NCBI GenBank assembly: GCA_902803125.1
Contig: CADCOZ010000080.1
Span: forward strand, 1 to 11,169
Reading direction: 5' to 3'
Length of the DNA stretch: 11,169 nt
Source of the DNA: an uncultured Ruminococcus sp.
GTDB lineage: Bacteria; Bacillota; Clostridia; Oscillospirales; Acutalibacteraceae
The translations under genes and the position numbers were made by a program. Positions 1 to 5,699 of the stretch are shown here, one piece after another. Below the pieces are notes generated by a model. That model was given only the letters and a program-made list of their open reading frames with translations. It ran no database searches and was not told the origin of the DNA. Within the stretch, counting starts at the first letter, position 1; every line of letters starts with the position of its first letter.

Positions 1-209
1 CATTCCGTGGAACCTCGTGGTTGGTCATTGACAAACAAAACAGTATAATGCTATACTAAAAGCGGTCGCAGGGGCGGCGTATGTGTTAGCTTCTGCTGAC
101 AAGAGAGCCATCTGTGACTGCGTATATAAAGATGGGTCATCTTAAAAAGTAAGAGGTAAACTGTCAGTCAAACAGTGAAGAAAAAGAATGACAAAAGGAG
201 AGAGGCAAT
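1..209 (+). other. Non-coding region upstream of fhs: promoter and ~145-nt 5' leader
   Basis: No coding frame is supported here. The stretch holds a promoter (28-57) and, if transcription starts near 64, a leader of about 145 nt before the fhs start. Local inverted repeats in the leader are 84-90 with 95-101 (7 bp including one G-T pair, 4-nt loop TTCT), 129-134 with 138-143 (AAGATG/CATCTT, 3-nt loop), and an alternative pairing of 108-112 with 131-135 that would compete with the second one. A six-codon open frame starts at 132 but has no convincing ribosome binding site. I could not match the leader to a known riboswitch, including the ZTP and THF classes that often precede folate genes. Confidence 0.6.
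28..57 (+). promoter_or_regulatory. Strong sigma-A-type promoter with extended -10
   Basis: A perfect -35 box TTGACA (28-33) is followed after 18 bp by TATACT (52-57), and the -10 is preceded by TG at 49-50, giving an extended -10 element TGCTATACT. A second TATAAT-like hexamer at 44-49 is too close to the -35 box to pair with it. Transcription would start near 64 and read fhs and probably tsaE, tsaB and rpiB. Assignment is by consensus only. Confidence 0.75.
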
Positions 210-1877
210 ATGTTGTCAGATATCGAAATTGCACAGCAGGCGAATCCGGAACCGATAGGGAAGATTGCCGCTAAATTAGGCATTGATGAAGCGTATTTGG
301 AATACTACGGGAAGTACAAGGCCAAGCTGTCGGAGGATCTGCTGAGAGAAAAAATGACCGGTCAGGACGGTAAACTCATTCTGGTGACCGCCATCAATCC
401 CACACCGGCCGGAGAAGGCAAAACGACAACCTCTGTCGGATTGGGCGATGCACTGTCCAAAATCGGCAAAAAAACCGTGATTGCTCTGCGGGAACCGTCA
501 CTGGGACCCGTGTTCGGCATTAAAGGCGGTGCGGCCGGCGGCGGCTATGCACAGGTCATTCCCATGGAAGATATTAACCTGCACTTTACGGGCGATATGC
601 ACGCTATTACTGCCGCCAACAATTTGCTGTGTGCGATGCTCGACAACCATATTCAGCAGGGCAACGCCTTGGGCATTGATGTCAAGCGGATTCTGATTAA
701 GCGTTGTTTGGATATGAATGACCGTGAACTGAGAAATATTGTGGCCGGTTTGGGCGGCAGAGTCAACGGTGTGCCGCGTGAGGACGGCTTCATCATTACC
801 GTGGCCAGTGAAGTTATGGCGATTCTGTGCCTGTCCTCGGATATTCTCGACCTGAAAGAGCGGCTGGGTAAAATTTTGGCGGCCTATACCTATGACGGTC
901 AGCCGATTACCGCCGCCGACCTGAAAGCCAACGGTGCGATGGCGGCTTTGCTGAAGGATGCCATCAAGCCGAACCTCGTGCAGACTCTTGAAGGAACACC
1001 CGCTTTGATGCACGGGGGACCCTTTGCGAATATTGCCCACGGCTGTAACTCTGTCAGAGCCACCAAGTTAGGTTTGAAATTGGCGGATTACTGCGTGACA
1101 GAAGCCGGTTTCGGTTCTGACCTTGGGGCAGAGAAATTCTTTGATATCAAGTGCCGCAAAGCCGGATTGAAGCCGTCTGCCGTTGTTTTGGTGGCAACGG
1201 TTCGTGCCTTGAAGTATAACGGCGGTGTGCCGAAAACCGCCTTAGGCAGTGAAAATTTAGAAGCCCTTGAAAAAGGCATTGTTAATTTAGGCGTTCACAT
1301 CAGCAATATGCACAAGTACGGTGTGCCGGTGGTGGTGGCCATCAACCGCTTTGGTGCCGATACCGATGCGGAACTGTCCTTTATCGAAAACTACGGCCGC
1401 AGTTTAGGGGCAGATTTTGCCCTGTCGGAAGTCTTTGCCAAGGGCGGCGAAGGCGGCAAAGCATTGGCGGAAAAAGTGGTGGCGGCCACAGAAAAGCCCT
1501 CGGATTTCCACCCGCTGTATCCGCTGTCCCTGTCGCTGAAAGAGAAAATCGGAACCGTGGCTCGTGAGATTTACGGGGCCGATGGGGTCACCTACACGAC
1601 CGCCGCCGAAAAAGCGATTGCCGAAATAGAAAAGCTCGATGTACAGGATCTGCCGGTTTGCGTGGCCAAAACGCAGTATTCCCTGTCGGACGACCCGACC
1701 CTGCTGGGAAAACCTCAGCATTTCAACATCACGGTGCGTGATGCCAGACTGTCCAACGGAGCCGGCTTTGTGGTAGTCTATACAGGCGATATCATGACAA
1801 TGCCCGGTCTGCCGAAGGTGCCGGCCGCCGAGAAAATTGATGTCGATGCCGACGGCAAAATCACGGGACTTTTCTGA
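210..1877 (+). CDS. fhs: Formate--tetrahydrofolate ligase
   Basis: Catalyses ATP-dependent ligation of formate to tetrahydrofolate to give 10-formyl-THF, the entry point of formate into one-carbon metabolism (purine synthesis, and the methyl branch of the Wood-Ljungdahl pathway in acetogens); a cytoplasmic enzyme, homotetrameric in the family. The 555-residue product has the usual length. It shows the nucleotide-binding loop [10 protein letters not shown] at residues 65-74, the family signature [11 protein letters not shown] at 103-113, and the second signature [12 protein letters not shown] near 328-339. The ATG at 210 is preceded by AAAGGAG (194-200). It is the first gene of the block and has a strong promoter and a long leader. 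The presence of fhs alone does not show acetogenesis; no other Wood-Ljungdahl genes lie in the window. The stop is only 16 nt before the next gene, tsaE. Confidence 0.97.
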   Translation: MLSDIEIAQQANPEPIGKIAAKLGIDEAYLEYYGKYKAKLSEDLLREKMTGQDGKLILVTAINPTPAGEGKTTTSVGLGDALSKIGKKTVIALREPSLGPVFGIKGGAAGGGYAQVIPMEDINLHFTGDMHAITAANNLLCAMLDNHIQQGNALGIDVKRILIKRCLDMNDRELRNIVAGLGGRVNGVPREDGFIITVASEVMAILCLSSDILDLKERLGKILAAYTYDGQPITAADLKANGAMAALLKDAIKPNLVQTLEGTPALMHGGPFANIAHGCNSVRATKLGLKLADYCVTEAGFGSDLGAEKFFDIKCRKAGLKPSAVVLVATVRALKYNGGVPKTALGSENLEALEKGIVNLGVHISNMHKYGVPVVVAINRFGADTDAELSFIENYGRSLGADFALSEVFAKGGEGGKALAEKVVAATEKPSDFHPLYPLSLSLKEKIGTVAREIYGADGVTYTTAAEKAIAEIEKLDVQDLPVCVAKTQYSLSDDPTLLGKPQHFNITVRDARLSNGAGFVVVYTGDIMTMPGLPKVPAAEKIDVDADGKITGLF

Positions 1878-1893
1878 TAGGAGAGAACAAACA

Positions 1894-2316
1894 GTGCAAC
1901 AATTACGCAGTACTTCGGAACAGCAGACAGAAGCCATAGCCGAACAGATGGCAAAGACCCTCAAAGGAACGGAAGTGATTGCCCTGTTTGGTGGACTGGG
2001 TGCAGGAAAAACCGCCTTTGCCCGTGGCTTGGCCAGAGGCCTGGGCATTCAGGACGGGGTTTCCAGTCCGACCTTTGCCTTGGTCAATGCCTATCAAGGC
2101 CGCTGTTGGCTGTACCATTTTGATATGTACCGCATTACTTCCTATGACGACCTGTATTCCACCGGCTTCTTTGATTATCAGGATACCGGCGTGATGCTGA
2201 TTGAATGGAGCGAAAACATTGAACCGTTCCTGCCGGAACCGAGAATCAATATTACGATTTCCCGTGTGTCCGACACGGAACGGGACATCACCATAGAGGA
2301 GGTCGGCACCGCATGA
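1894..2316 (+). CDS. tsaE: tRNA t6A biosynthesis ATPase TsaE
   Basis: TsaE is the small ATPase of the bacterial TsaB-TsaD-TsaE complex that places threonylcarbamoyl on A37 of ANN-decoding tRNAs (t6A). The 140-residue product carries the P-loop GGLGAGKT at residues 33-40, then VSSPTFALVNAY, the family motif HFDMYRI and a C-terminal LIEWSENI, all typical of TsaE. I chose the GTG at 1894 because TAGGAGAG (1878-1885) sits just upstream at a suitable distance; the in-frame ATG at 1837 lies inside fhs, has no matching Shine-Dalgarno sequence and would add 19 residues that do not look like TsaE. The stop overlaps the next start as ATGA (2313-2316), which suggests translational coupling to tsaB, its protein partner. 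Confidence 0.95.
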   Translation: MQQLRSTSEQQTEAIAEQMAKTLKGTEVIALFGGLGAGKTAFARGLARGLGIQDGVSSPTFALVNAYQGRCWLYHFDMYRITSYDDLYSTGFFDYQDTGVMLIEWSENIEPFLPEPRINITISRVSDTERDITIEEVGTA

Positions 2317-3023
2317 AAATATTAGCGATTGATACGTCGGCCGCACCGGTATCGGCGGCGGTGGTACAAGACGGTTTTCTGCTGGGCGAGTTTTTCCTGA
2401 ACGTCAAAACGACCCACAGCCAAACCTTGATGCCGATGATAGAAACGATCTTGTCCATGACGGCTTCCACACTCAGCGAGATAGATTTGTTGGCGGTCAA
2501 TGCAGGTCCCGGTTCGTTTACCGGTATCCGTATCGGGGTTGCTTCCGTCAAAGGCTTGAGCCTGCCGCAGGATAAACCCTGTGCCGCCGTATCGACCTTG
2601 GCGGCGATGGCTTACGGCTTGCCGTATCCGAACGGTGTCGTTTGTGCCGTGATGGATGCCCGCTGTTCGCAGGTCTATAACGCCCTGTTCCGTCTGCATG
2701 ACGGACAGCCCGAACGCCTGACACCGGACAGAGCTTTGTCCATCGAGGAGCTTTGTCAGGCATTACAGACCTATACCAACGAAGTCGTCTATTTAGTGGG
2801 TGACGGGGCAGAACTGTGCCGGAACGCTTTTAACGGACGGGTACCTTCTGCTGTTCTGACACCGATGAATATTCGTTACCAACACGCCTACGGAACGGCC
2901 AAAGCCGCCGAACAGCTGGCCGCTCAGAACTGCCTGTGTACCTCAGACACCCTGATGCCTGTCTACCTTCGCATTCCGCAGGCTGAACGGGAACGGAAAG
3001 ATAAAAAGACAACCTCAACATGA
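2313..3023 (+). CDS. tsaB: tRNA t6A biosynthesis protein TsaB
   Basis: TsaB is the non-catalytic ASKHA-fold partner that dimerises with TsaD and organises the t6A transferase complex. The 236-residue protein begins with the phosphate-1-like strand MKILAIDTSA, has HSQTLMP at 35-41 and the strongly diagnostic GPGSFTGIRIG at 65-75, then VMDAR in the middle and a C-terminal PVYLR motif. The start overlaps the tsaE stop by 4 nt, and an AGAGGAGG ribosome binding site lies within the tsaE end. In many Firmicutes the next genes are rimI and tsaD; here rpiB follows after 24 nt and neither rimI nor tsaD is in the window, so they must lie elsewhere if present. The C-terminal tail is rich in Lys, Glu and Arg, as is common in this family. 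Confidence 0.95.
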   Translation: MKILAIDTSAAPVSAAVVQDGFLLGEFFLNVKTTHSQTLMPMIETILSMTASTLSEIDLLAVNAGPGSFTGIRIGVASVKGLSLPQDKPCAAVSTLAAMAYGLPYPNGVVCAVMDARCSQVYNALFRLHDGQPERLTPDRALSIEELCQALQTYTNEVVYLVGDGAELCRNAFNGRVPSAVLTPMNIRYQHAYGTAKAAEQLAAQNCLCTSDTLMPVYLRIPQAERERKDKKTTST

Positions 3024-3047
3024 TGATTTCGAAAGGAGAGATATCCT

Positions 3048-3497
3048 ATGAAAATAGCGTTAGCATCAGACCACGGTGCTTTTGAATTGAAGGAGTCCAT
3101 CAAAAAACACTTGGAAGAAAAAGGGATAGCCTATGAGGATTTCGGCTGTTACAGTAAAGAATCGGTCGATTATCCCCGTTTTGCCTATATCGCCGCCAAA
3201 GCGGTGGCAGATGGAACGTGTGATTACGGTGTTATCTGCTGTACCACAGGTTTGGGTGTGTCTATGGCGGCCAATAAAGTCAAGGGAATCCGTGCCGCTG
3301 TCTGTACCAATGAAATGCTGGCAGAAATGACCAGACGGCACAACAATGCCAATGTGCTTTGCATGGGACAGAATGTTGTTTCTTTTGAATTGGCCAATAC
3401 CTTGGTGGATATCTTCTTGGCCACACCTTTTGAAGGCGGCCGCCATCAGCGTAGAGTTGACCTCTTGACCGATATCGAGAACGGTGCTGCTCTTTGA
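3048..3497 (+). CDS. rpiB: Ribose-5-phosphate isomerase B (RpiB/LacAB family)
   Basis: Interconverts ribose 5-phosphate and ribulose 5-phosphate in the non-oxidative pentose phosphate pathway; a related role as an allose-6-phosphate or other sugar-phosphate isomerase cannot be excluded. The 149-residue product has the usual length and shows ASDHGAFELK near the N-terminus (Asp and His for ring opening and phosphate binding), SVDYP, the catalytic-cysteine region VICCTTGLGVSMAANKVKGIRAA, RRHNNANVL and the phosphate-binding FEGGRHQRR. In many RpiB proteins the catalytic segment reads CGTG; here it reads CTTG after an extra Cys, so a glycine next to the catalytic Cys is replaced by Thr. The ATG at 3048 follows AAAGGAGAG. 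It is the last gene of block 1, and a terminator begins about 30 nt after its stop. Confidence 0.94.
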   Translation: MKIALASDHGAFELKESIKKHLEEKGIAYEDFGCYSKESVDYPRFAYIAAKAVADGTCDYGVICCTTGLGVSMAANKVKGIRAAVCTNEMLAEMTRRHNNANVLCMGQNVVSFELANTLVDIFLATPFEGGRHQRRVDLLTDIENGAAL

Positions 3498-3528
3498 TAC
3501 CTTTCTGCCGCTGATATGCTGTAACGAA

Positions 3529-3575
3529 AAAACCTCAATGCCTTCCGAAAAGAATCGGAACCGCATTGAGGTTTT
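3529..3575. terminator. Bidirectional intrinsic terminator after rpiB
   Basis: A long hairpin: 3529-3541 pairs perfectly with 3563-3575 (core CCTCAATGC/GCATTGAGG), followed by a C/CC internal mismatch and an inner stem 3543-3548 (TTCCGA) with 3555-3560 (TCGGAA), loop AAAGAA. On the + strand it ends in a T4 run; on the - strand it ends in a T6 run (3532-3527). It can therefore stop block 1 from the left and the sigG/cysteine-rich gene transcript from the right. Confidence 0.85.
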
Positions 3576-3608
3576 GTGATTGGACGAGTTGAATTTTTTT
3601 GTACAAGG

Positions 3609-3741
3609 GCCGAAACGGTTCATAGTCCGAACCGGCTGAACGTGTAAAAAGCTGTAGGAACAGCGGATTTTCACGCTCAGGATACGGAAACCGTCAAGGC
3701 TTTCAGCGTTGGTTCAATAGCGTTGACCGAACCGTTTCGGC
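3609..3741. repeat. 133-bp branched inverted-repeat element; possible structured RNA or MITE-like element
   Basis: A perfect 13-bp inverted repeat closes the element: 3609-3621 (GCCGAAACGGTTC) with 3729-3741. Inside, further helices nest in order: 3629-3633 with 3711-3715 (GAACC/GGTTC), 3636-3640 with 3702-3706 (CTGAA/TTCAG), then two hairpins, 3641-3675 (CGTG/CACG, AAAA/TTTT, GCTG/CAGC, loop TAGGAA) and 3684-3694 (ACGG/CCGT, loop AAA). This gives a plausible three-way-junction fold using much of the sequence. No open frame of interest lies in it and I do not recognise the family. It lies between two convergent genes. Strand is undetermined; on the - strand it would form part of the 3' region of the cysteine-rich gene transcript, ahead of the T6 side of the terminator. 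Confidence 0.5.
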
Positions 3742-3756
3742 GTATTTGTCAAACGA

Positions 3757-3894
3757 TTAGCAGCCGCAGCCGCAGTTATTATTGTCGTTGCAGCCACAGC
3801 CGCAGCCGCCGTTATTGCCGCAGCAGCAAAGGATGATGATCAGAAGAATCACCCAAGCACAGCTGTTGTTGCCAAAGAAACCATTGTTACACAT
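3757..3894 (-). CDS. Cysteine-rich membrane mini-protein downstream of sigG
   Basis: A 45-residue protein with a hydrophobic segment at about residues 13-22 (AWVILLIIIL), preceded by a Cys/Asn/Gly head (MCNNGFFGNNSC) and followed by CCC and a Gly/Asn/Cys tail with repeated CGCGC. Eleven of the 45 residues are Cys. The start at 3894 is supported by AAAGGAGG eight nt upstream; the in-frame ATG at 3966 would add 24 charged residues with no ribosome binding site. Short Cys-rich proteins of this kind are common in Clostridia, where automatic annotation has named some of them chorion-class high-cysteine proteins; the hydrophobic core also recalls small YjcZ-type sporulation proteins. The function is not known. 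Its place 88 nt after sigG and in the same direction makes a sporulation or spore-envelope role a reasonable inference, not shown here. Confidence 0.75.
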   Translation of the reverse strand: MCNNGFFGNNSCAWVILLIIILCCCGNNGGCGCGCNDNNNCGCGC

Positions 3895-3982
3895 AATCTC
3901 TTCCTCCTTTGATGGATTACATTCCATATTACGCCGAACACCGGTTCTTGGTGACAGCTTTTTCAAAGGAGTTTTTGAAGCA

Positions 3983-4765
3983 TTACAATTCTTTTTTAAT
4001 CTTGTGCAGAAGGGTCTTTTCCAGTCGGGACACCTGCGCCTGACTGATACCGATTTCTTCGGCTACCTCTGTTTGGGTTTTGCCCTGAAAGAACCGCAGG
4101 GATAAAATCCGCTTTTCTCTGTCGCTGAGGGAACGAATGGCTTCTTTCAGGACGATTTCGTCCACCCAGTTTTTGTCGTCGTTGTGGTCGCCAATCTGAT
4201 CCATGACATAAATCGTATCCGACCCGTCTGTATAGACCGGTTCATAGAGTGAAACCGGTTCTACCATAGCTTCTAAGGCGATGACCACATTTTCTCTGGG
4301 CAGAGATAAAGCATTGGCAATTTCCTCCACCGTTGGTTCCCGATCGTGTTCGGCCAGAAAGGATTCTTTATACTGCATCGCACGATAGGCGGTATCCCGC
4401 AGGGAACGGCTGACCCGTACCGTGTTGTTGTCCCGCAGGTAACGCCGGACTTCTCCGATAATCATCGGTACACCATACGTTGAAAAGCGAACCTCTTTGT
4501 CACAGTTGAAATTATCAATGGCCTTGATTAGCCCGATGCACCCGACTTGGAATAAATCGTCCGGATTTTCGCCCCGATTGGCAAACCGTTGGATCACACT
4601 CAGCACCAATTTCAGGTTGCCTTCAATCATTTCCTGACGGGCTTTTTGCTTTTCGGCCGGTGAACCGTTTTGAATCAGCCGCAGAAGCTCCTGCTTGCGG
4701 GCTTCGCTCAGAACGGGAAGCGTGTTGGTATTGACCCCGCAGATCTCTACTTTATTGAACAGCAC
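3983..4765 (-). CDS. sigG: RNA polymerase sporulation sigma factor sigma-G
   Basis: Sigma-G directs late gene expression in the forespore after engulfment. The 260-residue product has the typical length and the N-terminal NKVEICGV and LPVL motifs seen in SigG. Region 2 contains NLKLVLSVIQRF, DDLFQVGCIGLIKAIDNF and FSTYGVPMIIGEVRRYLRDN, followed by RVSRSLRDTAYRA; region 3 has EPTVEEIANAL, then VSLYEPVY and IYVMDQIGD; region 4 ends with the helix-turn-helix TQTEVAEEIGISQAQVSRLEK. The close SigF paralogue lacks this N-terminus, so SigG is preferred. The start is GTG at 4765, seven nt after GGAGG (4773-4777). In Bacillus sigG follows spoIIGA-sigE; here a ferredoxin with its own terminator is upstream instead, so sigG appears to be transcribed separately from the promoter at 4793-4821. 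Confidence 0.95.
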   Translation of the reverse strand: MLFNKVEICGVNTNTLPVLSEARKQELLRLIQNGSPAEKQKARQEMIEGNLKLVLSVIQRFANRGENPDDLFQVGCIGLIKAIDNFNCDKEVRFSTYGVPMIIGEVRRYLRDNNTVRVSRSLRDTAYRAMQYKESFLAEHDREPTVEEIANALSLPRENVVIALEAMVEPVSLYEPVYTDGSDTIYVMDQIGDHNDDKNWVDEIVLKEAIRSLSDREKRILSLRFFQGKTQTEVAEEIGISQAQVSRLEKTLLHKIKKEL

Positions 4766-4782
4766 AATGACACCTCCATAAA

Positions 4783-4794
4783 GTTGGTACCAAC
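4783..4794. promoter_or_regulatory. Perfect 12-bp palindrome at the sigG transcription start
   Basis: GTTGGTACCAAC is a perfect palindrome. It touches the proposed -10 hexamer (4793-4798, - strand) and covers the expected start site, so a bound repressor would block transcription of sigG. The regulator is unknown. It could also be a chance palindrome. Confidence 0.4.
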
Positions 4795-4821
4795 AGTATG
4801 GTCACAAAGGAGAGCTGTCAA
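4793..4821 (-). promoter_or_regulatory. Candidate sigG promoter
   Basis: On the - strand TTGACA (4821-4816) is followed after exactly 17 bp by TACTGT (4798-4793), a housekeeping-type promoter with a perfect -35 box. The overlapping CATACTG (4800-4794) resembles the -10 element of sigma-F/sigma-G promoters (CATACTA), but I see no matching forespore -35 element. Which sigma factor uses it cannot be decided from sequence alone. Confidence 0.5.
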
Positions 4822-4841
4822 ACGGGTCTTTGCGAAAAAAG

Positions 4842-4879
4842 ACAAAAATAACAGCCGGTGCGAACGTGTCACACCGGCT
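4842..4879 (-). terminator. Intrinsic terminator of the ferredoxin gene
   Basis: On the - strand AGCCGGTG (4879-4872) pairs with CACCGGCT (4860-4853) around an 11-nt loop, followed by GTTATTTTTG and then a T6 run. It begins about 18 nt after the ferredoxin stop and separates that gene from sigG. Confidence 0.85.
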
Positions 4880-4897
4880 TCGGGACTATGCTGTTCA

Positions 4898-5068
4898 TTA
4901 CTCAGCGACAGGAGCTCCAACAGGACATACGCCTGCACAGGAACCGCAGTCCAGACAAGCATCTGCATCGATCTCGTACTTGCCGTCACCTTCGGTAATA
5001 GCACCAACAGGACATTCACCGGCACAAGCACCGCAGGCAATGCATTCATCTGTAATCTTATAAGCCAT
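4898..5068 (-). CDS. 2[4Fe-4S] clostridial-type ferredoxin
   Basis: A 56-residue low-potential electron carrier with two CxxCxxCxxxCP motifs: Cys 9, 12, 15, 19 (CIACGACAGECP) and Cys 38, 41, 44, 48 (CLDCGSCAGVCP), each set ligating one of the two cubane clusters together with the last Cys of the other motif. The protein begins MAYKITDEC and ends GAPVAE, as in clostridial ferredoxins that shuttle electrons between pyruvate:ferredoxin oxidoreductase, hydrogenase and other anaerobic enzymes. The ATG at 5068 has GGAGG seven nt upstream. It has its own promoter (5099-5127) and terminator (4842-4879), so it is a single-gene transcript. The two halves are similar, reflecting the ancient duplication known for the family. 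The redox partner cannot be inferred from the context. Confidence 0.96.
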   Translation of the reverse strand: MAYKITDECIACGACAGECPVGAITEGDGKYEIDADACLDCGSCAGVCPVGAPVAE

Positions 5069-5098
5069 CGTATAGCCTCCTTTGTTTTAGTTTCCTGT

Positions 5099-5127
5099 AT
5101 TATAGCATAGCTTCGTCAAAAAATCAA
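5099..5127 (-). promoter_or_regulatory. Ferredoxin promoter with extended -10
   Basis: On the - strand TTGATT (5127-5122) is separated by 17 bp from a perfect TATAAT (5104-5099), and the -10 is preceded by TGC, giving an extended -10 element. The leader to the ferredoxin start is short, about 25 nt. A TTGACG nearer to the -10 has the wrong spacing. Confidence 0.75.
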
Positions 5128-5328
5128 TCGTTTTTATGATTTTCTTCAGGAGATTTACGGGAATTATTTCTCTCTATTTTGTGCAATTTATCCAAAAATT
5201 TCATGAAATGTTAATAAAAAACCTGTAGCGGCGGCAGAGAGATTCTCTCTGACGGGATGGCAAAACTGCACGTCCTAAAATTTATGAATATAATGAGAAT
5301 GTTTTTTCAAAACAGACGGAAATAGTTA
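5128..5328. other. AT-rich intergenic region between divergent promoters
   Basis: About 200 bp between the promoter regions of the ferredoxin and the YerC-type gene, with no coding frame. Most of it is AT-rich and holds a 10-bp palindrome TTTCATGAAA near 5198-5210. A GC-rich island at about 5222-5275 carries two adjacent hairpins (see 5235-5274). Neither proposed promoter transcribes the island, so it either has its own promoter or works as DNA. Confidence 0.5.
5235..5274. repeat. Two adjacent hairpins in a GC-rich island
   Basis: First hairpin: 5235-5242 (CAGAGAGA) and 5244-5251 (TCTCTCTG) are perfect 8-bp inverted arms around one base. Second: 5251-5254 (GACG) with 5271-5274 (CGTC), continued by TG/CA and C/G pairs around an AAAA loop. 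On the - strand the island is followed by a T6 run at 5220-5215, but 13 nt separate it from the stem, so it is not a classical terminator. No known RNA family is recognised. Confidence 0.4.
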
Positions 5329-5357
5329 TTTACTTTTATACTTTGATATGATAAAAT
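5329..5357 (+). promoter_or_regulatory. Candidate promoter of the yerC-methyltransferase-hslO block
   Basis: TTTACT (5329-5334) and TAAAAT (5352-5357) are separated by 17 bp in an AT-rich stretch, leaving a short leader of about 33 nt to the start at 5397. An alternative -10 TATGAT overlaps it. The -35 box is weak (4 of 6). Confidence 0.5.
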
Positions 5358-5396
5358 GGTGTAGCAAAAGAGGATGCCTGCGGGGAGGTTTGAGGA

Positions 5397-5699
5397 ATGA
5401 ACGAAAAGATTAAAAGCAGAAATACAGATGCCTTATTTCAGGCCATACTGACGTTAAAAACGGTAGAGGAATGCTATGCTTTTTTTGATGACCTGTGTAC
5501 GGTTCCTGAAATCAAGGCGATGACACAGCGGTTTGCGGTAGCGAAAATGTTGGAGTCCGGTGAAATCTATACAGAGATTGTGGAGCGGACAGGAGCGAGT
5601 ACCGCCACCATCAGCCGTGTCAATAGGGCTTTGCACTACGGCAGTGACGGTTATATGCTGACCATACAGCGTTTGAAAGGGGAAGACGGAACAGCGTGA
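5397..5699 (+). CDS. yerC: TrpR-like regulator, YerC/YecD family
   Basis: A 100-residue DNA-binding protein of the TrpR/YerC/YecD family. It shows the conserved ALFQAILTLKTVEECYAFF start of the family, DLCTVPEIKAMTQRFAVAKML in the middle, and a helix-turn-helix YTEIVERTGASTATISRVNRA at about residues 58-78, where TGASTATISR is the recognition part shared with TrpR. Known members in Firmicutes have no well-defined effector; binding of tryptophan is not implied. The start ATG has GGGAGG eight nt upstream. The stop overlaps the GTG of the methyltransferase as GTGA (5696-5699), so the two are probably translationally coupled. The gene could regulate its own operon. Confidence 0.9.
   Translation: MNEKIKSRNTDALFQAILTLKTVEECYAFFDDLCTVPEIKAMTQRFAVAKMLESGEIYTEIVERTGASTATISRVNRALHYGSDGYMLTIQRLKGEDGTA

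Noticed and set aside
64-209. ZTP (pfl) or THF riboswitch upstream of fhs
   Set aside because: Location is suggestive, but the conserved core segments of these classes are not seen in the leader.
498-1040. Long open frame on the - strand across fhs (180 codons)
   Set aside because: Antisense shadow of a full-length conserved gene; no ribosome binding site or recognisable domain.
1837-1893. Upstream ATG start for TsaE inside fhs
   Set aside because: No ribosome binding site, overlaps fhs coding sequence, and adds residues unlike TsaE; the GTG at 1894 with TAGGAGAG fits better.
1404-2048. Open frame of 214 codons on the - strand across fhs and tsaE
   Set aside because: Antisense to two certain genes and with no protein features.
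3066-3674. Open frame of 202 codons on the - strand across rpiB and the terminator
   Set aside because: Antisense to rpiB and runs through the bidirectional terminator and part of the structured element.
3609-3741. 6S RNA, SRP RNA or other standard small RNA
   Set aside because: Branched shape and size do not fit 6S, and the conserved SRP tetraloop region is absent.
3895-3966. N-terminal extension of the cysteine-rich protein from ATG at 3966
   Set aside because: No Shine-Dalgarno before 3966, whereas AAAGGAGG precedes the ATG at 3894.
4670-5110. Open frame of 146 codons on the + strand across sigG start and ferredoxin
   Set aside because: Covers a terminator, a promoter and the antisense of the ferredoxin; low-complexity Ser/Thr product.
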